Part shown: positions 1-5,702 of the stretch, one piece after another
Layout of the letters: each line of letters opens with the position of its first letter
Numbering within the stretch: the stretch's first letter is position 1
Source of the DNA: Flavobacteriaceae bacterium
Lineage (GTDB): Bacteria; Bacteroidota; Bacteroidia; Flavobacteriales; Flavobacteriaceae
Reading direction: 5' to 3'
Assembly (NCBI GenBank): GCA_019090365.1
Contig: JAHRWC010000280.1
Location: 1 to 6,837, forward strand
DNA length: 6,837 nt
Notes under the pieces: generated by a model
Seen by the model: the letters and a program-made list of their open reading frames with translations, nothing else
The model's database searches: none
What the model was told of the DNA's origin: nothing
Translations under genes and position numbers: made by a program

Positions 1-39
1 CTAGCTTCGTCGGCAGCGTCAGATGTGTATAAGAGACAG
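1..39 (+). other. Sequencing adapter contamination (Nextera/Tn5 Read-1)
   Basis: Bases 7-39 match the 33-base Nextera Read-1 transposase adapter, ending in the 19-base Tn5 mosaic end AGATGTGTATAAGAGACAG at 21-39. Bases 1-6 (CTAGCT) look like the tail of an i5 index. This is library-preparation DNA left on the contig end, not genome sequence. It is in frame with the following gene and supplies a spurious ATG at 23, giving the N-terminus MCIRDS, a well-known artefact in metagenomic protein sets. Genomic sequence begins at base 40. Confidence 0.97.
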
Positions 40-40
40 C

Positions 41-2596
41 ATTTATAGAATTACTATCCTAACGTTAGCTGTATTACTTTTAGCAGCTTGTTCTCGTAAA
101 AAGAATACTTTTTTAAGTAGAAATGTGCATGCAGTAAAAGGCGAGTTTAACGCTTTGTACAATGGCGATGTTGCATTCGATAAAGGTATTGAAGAACTCG
201 CATTAACTTTTAGAGATAATTATTGGGAGATACTTCCCGTTGAGCGAATCGATTTAGAAGAAAAAATAGATACTCCTGGTAAAAAAGAGAGCACTAATTT
301 TTCTAGAGCTGAAGAAAAAGCAGCAAAGGCAATTCAAACACATTCCATGTATATTGATGGAAGAGAATACAATCCTCAAATCGACGAGGCTTATATTTTG
401 TTAGGAAAAGCACGTTATTTTGATGGACGTTTTATTCCGGCGTTGGATGCGTTTAATTTTATATTAGATAAATATCCAACTTCAAATAATATTAATCACG
501 CGAAGGTTTGGAAAGCAAAAACAAACATTCGATTAAATAATGAAGAAGTTGCTTTAGATAATCTTTCAGAATTACTTAAAAATAAAGACTTAAGTAAGGA
601 AGATTTTGCTGATGCTTCAGCAATCATGGCAGAGGCTTATATTAATTTAGATTCTATCAATGAAGCCTTACCTTATATTAAACAAGCTTCAGAAAGTGTG
701 AAGGACAATGCACTTAAAGGAAGGTATAATTTCATTAAGGGTCAGTTGTATAATCATTTAGGGTTAAAAGATAGTGCAAACTTAGCTTTTGATGAGGTTA
801 TTGATCTTAATAGAAAATCACCTAGAGTCTATATGATTTCTGCACATATTATGAAGGCTCGTAATTTTGATTATGAAAAAGGAGATAAAACAGCATTCTT
901 AGAATTGCTTACCGATTTAGAAGAAGATAGAGAAAATCGTCCATATTTAGACAAGATTTACAATCAGATAGGTGAATACTATTACAATAATGAAAGTATT
1001 GATACCGCAGTTGTTTATTATAATAAGTCGATTCAAAAATTTAATAATGACCGCCCTTTACAAGCATTAAATTATACGACTTTAGCTGAAATTAATTTCG
1101 ATAGAGCTGAATATAAAAATGCAGGTGCTTATTATGATAGTACACTTACACATTTAAAAGAGGGAACTCGTGAGTGGAGACGTGTAACTAAAAAACGCGA
1201 GAATTTAGATGATGTAATTAAATACGAAGACATTGCTGTACAGAATGATAGTATTCTACGTATTGTAGGTATGACTGAATCTCAACGTTTAGCCTTTTTT
1301 ACAGAATACACTACAAAACTGAGAGAAAAAGCAATTGCAGATTCTATAGCTGCAGTGTTAGAACAAGAAAGTATAGCAAATAAAGAATTTTATAGTAAAA
1401 AGAGTAAAGGAGAAGAAGATGAAAATGCAGGATCTTTCTACTTTTATAATTCTTCGACAGTTGCTTACGGAAAGCAAGAATTTAACAAGGTTTGGGGTAA
1501 TAGAAAACTTGAAGATAACTGGAGACGTTCTAATAAAAAAGTTAAGTTAGATAATATTGAAGAAACTGAAGAAACAGTTTCAATTTCTGAAAACGAATTA
1601 TACAAACCTGAAACATATATTGCTAGAATTCCTACGGAACCAAAAGCAATTGATAGTATAACTGGTGATCGTAATTTTGCGTATTATCAATTAGGACTTA
1701 TCTACAAAGAGAAGTTTAAAGAATATAATTTAGCAGCTAATCGCTTAGAGAAATTGTTGACTTTTCAACCTGAAGAACGATTAATTTTACCTTCTAAATA
1801 TAACTTGTATAAAATTTATGCTGTTCTTGAAAATACAAACATGGCAGATAAGTATAAAAACGATATCATCAATAACCATCCTAATACTAGGTATGCAGAA
1901 ATATTGTTGAATCCAAATACTATGTTAGCTGAAGATGAATCGAGTCCTGAGTATAAATACAAAGAGTTGTACAAAGTATATGAAGCTTCAAGATATCAAG
2001 AGGTAATCGAAACCTGTGAAAACTATATTACCATGTATTTTGGGGATGATATAATTCCGAAACTTGAAATGTTGAAAGCGACAGCTATAGGAAAACAACA
2101 AGGATTTGAAGCTTATAAAAAAGCCTTAAATTTTGTTTCATTAAACTATCCTAATTCTGAAGAAGGTAAAAAAGCGCAAAATATTTATAAAGCTGTATTA
2201 CCGGGATTATCATTTAAAGATTTTCAAGCAGACTCAAAAAGTAAAAGGTGGAAAATTGTATACGATTTTAAAACAGAAGAAAGAGAAACAGCTGAAGAGT
2301 TAAAAACAAAGTTAGACGATGCATTAGAATTTTATAATTATACTAATATGTCTACTTCAATAGATTATTACGATCCAAATACTTTGTTTGTAATAATTCA
2401 CGGTTTAAATACAAAACTTGGAGGAGCTGGATTTGCAGAAGTTCTTGAAGAAAGTAAGAAGTACAAGATAAAGAAATCACATTTCGAAATATCATCACCT
2501 AATTATAAAACCATTCAAATTCATAAAAACTTGAATGATTATTTAAACAAGGATAATGCGGTAATGGAAGAAACAAAAGAACTTAAAAAAGAATAG
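41..2596 (+). CDS. sprE: SprE/PorW-type TPR lipoprotein of the type IX secretion system (5' partial)
   Basis: Residue numbers count from the false adapter ATG at base 23, which gives 857 residues; only residues from 7 on are native. The real start codon is missing, but probably just a few codons are lost, because a hydrophobic signal peptide ending in the lipobox L-A-A-C is intact with Cys23 (bases 89-91) as the lipidated residue. The body is rich in helical TPR-like units, for example near 122-152, 196-223, 233-263, 311-340, 349-378, 552-580 and 645-675. A distinctive segment at 471-505 (SFYFYN...GKQEF..VWGNR.LEDNWR) resembles what I recall from SprE/PorW proteins. A compact alpha/beta tail follows at about 745-840. 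SprE of Flavobacterium johnsoniae, of similar length, is needed for gliding and type IX secretion, and PorW is the Porphyromonas gingivalis counterpart, thought to link the PorKN ring to the translocon. The residues after the Cys (SRKKN) lack the acidic surface-export signal of Bacteroidota lipoproteins, which fits a periplasm-facing outer-membrane anchor. The assignment rests on recalled family features and on the downstream gene order. A less specific alternative is a generic TPR lipoprotein. Confidence 0.85.
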   Translation: MYRITILTLAVLLLAACSRKKNTFLSRNVHAVKGEFNALYNGDVAFDKGIEELALTFRDNYWEILPVERIDLEEKIDTPGKKESTNFSRAEEKAAKAIQTHSMYIDGREYNPQIDEAYILLGKARYFDGRFIPALDAFNFILDKYPTSNNINHAKVWKAKTNIRLNNEEVALDNLSELLKNKDLSKEDFADASAIMAEAYINLDSINEALPYIKQASESVKDNALKGRYNFIKGQLYNHLGLKDSANLAFDEVIDLNRKSPRVYMISAHIMKARNFDYEKGDKTAFLELLTDLEEDRENRPYLDKIYNQIGEYYYNNESIDTAVVYYNKSIQKFNNDRPLQALNYTTLAEINFDRAEYKNAGAYYDSTLTHLKEGTREWRRVTKKRENLDDVIKYEDIAVQNDSILRIVGMTESQRLAFFTEYTTKLREKAIADSIAAVLEQESIANKEFYSKKSKGEEDENAGSFYFYNSSTVAYGKQEFNKVWGNRKLEDNWRRSNKKVKLDNIEETEETVSISENELYKPETYIARIPTEPKAIDSITGDRNFAYYQLGLIYKEKFKEYNLAANRLEKLLTFQPEERLILPSKYNLYKIYAVLENTNMADKYKNDIINNHPNTRYAEILLNPNTMLAEDESSPEYKYKELYKVYEASRYQEVIETCENYITMYFGDDIIPKLEMLKATAIGKQQGFEAYKKALNFVSLNYPNSEEGKKAQNIYKAVLPGLSFKDFQADSKSKRWKIVYDFKTEERETAEELKTKLDDALEFYNYTNMSTSIDYYDPNTLFVIIHGLNTKLGGAGFAEVLEESKKYKIKKSHFEISSPNYKTIQIHKNLNDYLNKDNAVMEETKELKKE

Positions 2597-2627
2597 ATAT
2601 TGTAATAAACCTTTAAAACTAGAAGAT

Positions 2628-3080
2628 ATGTTTTCAGAAAAAAAAGAAAAAAATACGGTCAACCCAGGAACTGGGCAAAATCGAATAAATGAAGGCACTA
2701 GTTTAACTGGGGATATTAATTCGAAAGGTTTTTTTAGAATTGACGGTACAATAACAGGAAATGTAACAACACCTTCTAAAGTTGTTATTGGAAAATCAGG
2801 TATAATCGTTGGAACATTAAAGTGTCAAAATGCTGATATTGAAGGTTCTTTTGAAGGCGATTTAGATGTAGCTGAAACATTAACATTGCGCTCTACAGCA
2901 AAAATTGATGGTGAAGTATCTACAGGCAAATTAGCTGTAGAACCTGGAGCGACATTTAATGCATCATGTGTAATGAAAGGTTCAGCGAAAGAAAGCAAAG
3001 AAATAAATTCGAATTCTTCTAATCCATACGATCGTCAAAATAGATCAAAAACTACCACTAAAGAAACTACTCAATCTTAA
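2628..3080 (+). CDS. Bactofilin (polymer-forming cytoskeletal protein)
   Basis: This 150-residue protein has the bactofilin (DUF583) pattern. The core at about 20-120 consists of short repeated beta-strand rungs with glycine turns, such as TSLTGDINSKGFFRIDG, TITGNV, VVIGKSGIIVGTLK, ADIEGSFEGDL and AKIDGEV, expected to fold as a right-handed beta-helix that polymerises end to end without nucleotide. The flanks are polar and probably disordered: a Lys/Glu/Asn-rich N-terminus and a Ser/Asn/Thr-rich tail at 121-150. There is no signal peptide or transmembrane segment, so it is cytoplasmic, possibly membrane-associated through its N-terminus. The ATG at 2628 is 31 bases after the sprE stop, and the gene ends 3 bases before atpZ, so co-transcription is likely. 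Bactofilins scaffold cell shape and envelope machines in other bacteria; the role here is not known from sequence. Confidence 0.9.
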   Translation: MFSEKKEKNTVNPGTGQNRINEGTSLTGDINSKGFFRIDGTITGNVTTPSKVVIGKSGIIVGTLKCQNADIEGSFEGDLDVAETLTLRSTAKIDGEVSTGKLAVEPGATFNASCVMKGSAKESKEINSNSSNPYDRQNRSKTTTKETTQS

Positions 3081-3083
3081 TAC

Positions 3084-3302
3084 ATGTCACAGAAAGGTGG
3101 CAACGGTATAAATCGCTGGGCTATTTTAATGGGAATTGGAATAGAAATGGGTGTTATAATTTATTTGTTTGTCAAAGGAGGCATTTGGCTTGATGAAAAT
3201 TATAATGTCGATGGAAAAGGATATACAGTTCTTTTTACATTATTAGGTGTAGCTATTTCTTTAATGTTAGTGGTAAAACAAACAAATAGATTAAATAAGT
3301 AA
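3084..3302 (+). CDS. atpZ: AtpZ/AtpI-family ATP synthase accessory protein
   Basis: This is a 72-residue protein with two predicted membrane helices at about 13-31 and 47-66, separated by a short loop with the characteristic G-G-x-W-L-D element (32-37) and a following aromatic/Asn/Gly-rich stretch. Size, topology and position at the head of the atp genes match the AtpZ/AtpI family (PF09527, 'ATPase gene 1'). Family members are not subunits of the enzyme; proposed roles are c-ring assembly and, in Bacillus with AtpI, Mg2+/Ca2+ transport. It starts 3 bases after the bactofilin stop. Its TAA stop overlaps the next ATG by one base (TAATG at 3300-3304), which suggests translational coupling to the downstream membrane protein. 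Confidence 0.87.
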   Translation: MSQKGGNGINRWAILMGIGIEMGVIIYLFVKGGIWLDENYNVDGKGYTVLFTLLGVAISLMLVVKQTNRLNK

Positions 3303-3697
3303 TGAAGCGTAAAAGTATTATTTTTTTATCCATCCTTTTAATAGCATTAATTGTAACATTTGGAATTCATTTAGGAGTACTTTCTTATCTAGAACAACCA
3401 TTGTTTGAAAACCTTATCGTGCTTTCATATTTGGTTAATTTTATCTTAGCTGCAGTTATATTATTCTTTGTAGAGCGCTCAATAAAGCAAGAATCTTCAC
3501 AAACTGGCTTTATTTTTATAGCAGGAAGTGCATTAAAATTTTTAGTTTTTTTCATTGTTTTCAACCCAGTTTACAAAGCAGATGGTGAAATGCGATTAAT
3601 TGAATTCACTACTTTTTTCGTGCCTTATGCAATATGTTTAATGCTTGAAGTTGTATATCTTTCAAAACAGCTTAATAATCAGTCTTCTTCGGAATAA
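3302..3697 (+). CDS. Four-helix membrane protein in the atpI position (DUF6168-like)
   Basis: This is a 131-residue very hydrophobic protein with four predicted membrane helices at about 7-29, 38-58, 68-88 and 100-121, a basic N-terminus (MKRK) and a polar Ser/Gln/Asn tail. There is no signal-peptide cleavage site. It is coupled to atpZ by the TAATG overlap and sits just before atpB, where many bacteria carry atpI, which encodes a four-helix protein of about 125 residues. From memory this flavobacterial family is annotated DUF6168. The name is tentative, and the idea that it replaces AtpI in c-ring assembly or ion supply is inference from length, topology and location. No catalytic motif is visible. 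Confidence 0.75.
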   Translation: MKRKSIIFLSILLIALIVTFGIHLGVLSYLEQPLFENLIVLSYLVNFILAAVILFFVERSIKQESSQTGFIFIAGSALKFLVFFIVFNPVYKADGEMRLIEFTTFFVPYAICLMLEVVYLSKQLNNQSSSE

Positions 3698-3724
3698 TTC
3701 ATTCAAAATAAAAAAGAAATAAAA

Positions 3725-3759
3725 TTGTTTTTTCTTTCTAATAAAGAACTGTATTTTTG
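3725..3759 (+). promoter_or_regulatory. Candidate promoter for atpB
   Basis: The 96-base gap before atpB contains TATTTTTG at 3752-3759, an exact match to the Bacteroidota -7 element TAnnTTTG. A TTG lies at 3725-3727, 24 bases upstream, slightly farther than the usual 19-21; a T-run at 3728-3733 covers the better-spaced position. Transcription would begin near 3764-3767, leaving a 5' leader of about 28 bases. The -33 side is weak, so the call is moderate. Confidence 0.45.
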
Positions 3760-3793
3760 CACGGAATTTTAGGACACCTTTATTTGTTCGGAT

Positions 3794-4882
3794 ATGCAAA
3801 GAAAAACTATGCTTAGATTGCTTGCAGTATTTATACTAGCGATTTCTTTTGTAGGAAATGCTAGTAATGTTGAAACTTCATCAGATAAATCTGAAGGAGA
3901 TACTACTGATAAATCTGCTGAAAGAAAAGAATATATACAGCATCACTTAAAAGATACTCATGATTTTGGGATCACTTCTTATACTAATGATGCAGGAGAA
4001 AAAGTATATATAGGTTTTCCATTACCAGTTATTTTATGGGATGGAGGATTACAAGTATTTTCTTCTTCAAAGTTTAAGCATGAAACAGCTGTTGCAGAAT
4101 CTGGTGGTAATCACTATGTGATATATCACGGTATGATTTATAAGACAGATGCTCAAGGAACAATTAATTATGATGATCATCATCACCCAACAAATGTTCG
4201 CCCATTAGATTTATCAATTACTAAAAGTGTTGTAATGATTTTAGTTACAGGTCTTTTAATGTTGTTGTTATTTAGAAGTTTAGGGCGTTCTTATGGTAAA
4301 AATGGCGGAGTTGCTACAGGAGCAGGTCGCTTTTTTGAGCCAATCATTTTATACATTAGAGACGATATTGCAATTCCTAACATTGGAAAAAAGCATTATA
4401 AGAAATATATGAGTTTTTTATTAACGGTATTTTTCTTTGTATGGTTTTTAAATATTTTCGGATTAACACCACTAGGAGTTAACGTAACTGGAAATATTGC
4501 AATTACAGCCTCTTTAGCAATATTAACGTTTGTTATTACAACGTTTACAGCTAAAAAAACATATTGGAAACATATTTTTTGGATGCCAGGAGTACCGGTA
4601 CCAATGAAAATAATATTAGCTCCTATCGAACTGTTAGGAATGTTCATTAAGCCTTTCTCATTATTAATTCGTTTGTATGCTAACATGCAAGCGGGTCATA
4701 TTGTATTAATGAGTTTATTAGCCTTGATGTACTTATTTAATAGTATTATAGGAAGTAGTTTGTCGTTCTTTTTATCTTTTGCAATTTCATTAATTGAAGT
4801 GTTAGTAGCATTATTACAAGCGTATATTTTTACGATGTTATCTGCGCTATACTTCGGATTTGCAGTAGAAGAAGAGCATTAA
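3794..4882 (+). CDS. atpB: F-type ATP synthase subunit a
   Basis: This 362-residue protein forms the proton half-channels of Fo next to the c-ring. It is about 90 residues longer than the E. coli protein because of an N-terminal signal peptide (1-23, likely cut after G-N-A) and a hydrophilic segment at about 24-140, expected to be periplasmic, with a DDHHHP cluster at 127-132. Such extensions are usual in Bacteroidota. The channel core follows: a first helix at about 144-161, a conserved FFEPIILYIRDDIA stretch, helices around 205-225, 232-252 and 270-290, and the R-L-x-x-N-M-x-A-G-H signature with Arg293 equivalent to the essential E. coli Arg210. His302 and Glu335 occupy the E. coli Glu219 and His245 positions, a reciprocal swap also found in mitochondrial subunit a. 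The C-terminal helix contains L-Q-A-Y-I-F. The ATG at 3794 is chosen because it leads directly into a basic-hydrophobic signal peptide; Met6 is a weaker alternative. Confidence 0.96.
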   Translation: MQRKTMLRLLAVFILAISFVGNASNVETSSDKSEGDTTDKSAERKEYIQHHLKDTHDFGITSYTNDAGEKVYIGFPLPVILWDGGLQVFSSSKFKHETAVAESGGNHYVIYHGMIYKTDAQGTINYDDHHHPTNVRPLDLSITKSVVMILVTGLLMLLLFRSLGRSYGKNGGVATGAGRFFEPIILYIRDDIAIPNIGKKHYKKYMSFLLTVFFFVWFLNIFGLTPLGVNVTGNIAITASLAILTFVITTFTAKKTYWKHIFWMPGVPVPMKIILAPIELLGMFIKPFSLLIRLYANMQAGHIVLMSLLALMYLFNSIIGSSLSFFLSFAISLIEVLVALLQAYIFTMLSALYFGFAVEEEH

Positions 4883-4890
4883 TAAATTTG
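4859..4890 (+). promoter_or_regulatory. Consensus Bacteroidota promoter for atpE
   Basis: TTTG at 4859-4862 and TAAATTTG at 4883-4890 are separated by exactly 20 bases, matching the TTTG-N19-21-TAnnTTTG consensus of the Bacteroidota primary sigma factor on both sides. The -33 element lies in the last codons of atpB and the -7 element begins one base after its stop codon. Transcription would start near 4895-4897, giving a leader of about 20 A/T-rich bases before the atpE ATG. The match is complete, but no transcript data are available. Confidence 0.6.
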
Positions 4891-4916
4891 AGTGTTTAAT
4901 TTTAAATAAATATATT

Positions 4917-5108
4917 ATGGAAATTCCAGCAATTGTAGGTGCAGGTTTAGTAGTTATCGGAGTAGGATTAGGTATTGGTAGAATTGGTGGTTCAGCAATG
5001 GACGCTATCGCTCGCCAGCCAGAATCTTACGGAAAGATTCAAACAGCTATGCTTATTGCAGCAGCATTAATTGAAGGTATTGGGTTTGCAGCATTATTTG
5101 CTGTATAA
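4917..5108 (+). CDS. atpE: F-type ATP synthase subunit c
   Basis: This 63-residue proteolipid forms the rotating c-ring. It is a two-helix hairpin with TM1 at about 4-25, the polar loop A-R-Q-P-E at 32-36 and TM2 at about 43-62. TM1 carries G-x-G-x-G-x-G at 15-21, the packing motif that lines the inner ring. Glu53 in TM2 (A-L-I-E-G-I-G) is the ion-binding carboxylate, equivalent to E. coli Asp61. The residues following it are Gly-Ile, not Ser/Thr, and Ile20 stands where sodium-type rings have Gln, so proton coupling is predicted. It is shorter than E. coli subunit c (79 residues) because both termini are trimmed, which is normal in this phylum. No Shine-Dalgarno sequence is visible; the upstream 20 bases are almost all A/T. 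A dedicated promoter precedes it and a strong hairpin follows it. Confidence 0.97.
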   Translation: MEIPAIVGAGLVVIGVGLGIGRIGGSAMDAIARQPESYGKIQTAMLIAAALIEGIGFAALFAV

Positions 5109-5126
5109 GCTTACAACCTTAAGAAA

Positions 5127-5172
5127 GAAGTAGAGTTGTAACGGTTGGTTACAACTTTACTTTAAGTTTTTT
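5127..5172 (+). terminator. Hairpin with offset U-tract after atpE (partial terminator or mRNA 3'-end stabiliser)
   Basis: Bases 5128-5142 pair with 5148-5162 over 15 consecutive positions, 14 Watson-Crick and one G-U (5133 with 5157), closing a 5-base loop GGTTG at 5143-5147. A further G-U pair (5127 with 5163) can extend it. Six Ts follow at 5167-5172, offset from the stem by four bases, so termination is probably incomplete. No promoter is visible before atpF, so downstream genes need read-through. The element lies 19 bases after the atpE stop codon. Confidence 0.65.
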
Positions 5173-5195
5173 AAATATTAGATGATTTAAATATT

Positions 5196-5696
5196 ATGGA
5201 AAAGTTATTAGGAGAGTTTTCATTAGGATTATTCATTTTACAATCAGCATTATTTATACTGCTAGTTTTTTTATTGAAGAAATTTGCATGGAAACCTATT
5301 TTAAATGCGATCAATGAAAGAGAAGAAGGTATTAAAGATGCCTTAGCTTCTGCTGAAGATGCAAGAAAGGAAATGGAAAACCTTAATGCAGATAATGAGC
5401 GTATTTTAAAAGAAGCTCGTGCAGAAAGAGAAATGATGATAAAAGAAGCACGTGATCTTAAAACAAAATTGATTTCAGATGCTAAAGAAGAAGCTAAAGC
5501 AACTGCAGATAAAATGATCGTTCAAGCGCAAGAAGCAATTGAAAATGAAAAGAAATCTGCAATGGCCGAATTAAAAAGCCAAGTAGCTTCACTTTCTGTT
5601 GAAATCGCAGAAAAAGTAGTAAAAGATGAACTTTCTAACAAAGACAAACAATTTAAAATTGTTGAAGATATGTTAGGAGAAGCTACCTTAAATTAA
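5196..5696 (+). CDS. atpF: F-type ATP synthase subunit b
   Basis: This 166-residue peripheral-stalk subunit holds the F1 head static against the a subunit. It has a single N-terminal membrane helix at about 9-28, followed by the family's K-K-F-A-W-K-P-I-L block (28-36) and the R-E-E-G-I-K-D-A-L hinge. A long charged, Ala/Glu/Lys-rich coiled coil fills about 40-145 and would dimerise. The C-terminus (about 145-166) is the expected contact region for delta. The length is typical of bacterial b subunits. Only one b gene is present in this run, with no b' paralogue, so a homodimer is expected. The ATG at 5196 follows an A/T-only stretch resembling that before atpE. The gene ends 6 bases before atpH. 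Confidence 0.95.
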   Translation: MEKLLGEFSLGLFILQSALFILLVFLLKKFAWKPILNAINEREEGIKDALASAEDARKEMENLNADNERILKEARAEREMMIKEARDLKTKLISDAKEEAKATADKMIVQAQEAIENEKKSAMAELKSQVASLSVEIAEKVVKDELSNKDKQFKIVEDMLGEATLN

Positions 5697-5702
5697 TAAG
5701 AA

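Noticed and set aside
21..39. Tn5 mosaic end suggesting a native transposon
   Set aside because: It is preceded by the rest of the synthetic Nextera adapter, occurs once at the contig end, and no transposase or second end is present. It is library DNA.
862..869. TAATTTTG, a promoter -7 match within sprE (another at 1672-1679, with a TTG 19 bases upstream)
   Set aside because: Both are deep inside a coding region with no gene start nearby. They show that this short AT-rich motif arises by chance, which also tempers confidence in the intergenic promoter calls.
3713..3737. AAAGAAA / TTTCTTT inverted repeat in the gap before atpB as a terminator
   Set aside because: The stem is 7 bp with a single G-C pair and lies among A- and T-runs; too weak to support a terminator call, and it overlaps the candidate promoter.
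4396..4686. Minus-strand open frame of 96 codons inside atpB
   Set aside because: It lies wholly antisense to the conserved channel region of subunit a, with no promoter or recognisable motif; it is a shadow of a constrained coding sequence.
4900..5200. Similar A/T-rich leaders before atpE and atpF (TTTAAATA...TTATGGAA) as a duplicated element
   Set aside because: The shared bases are mostly low-complexity A/T plus the start codon; similarity of this kind is expected for translation starts in this phylum and does not demonstrate duplication.
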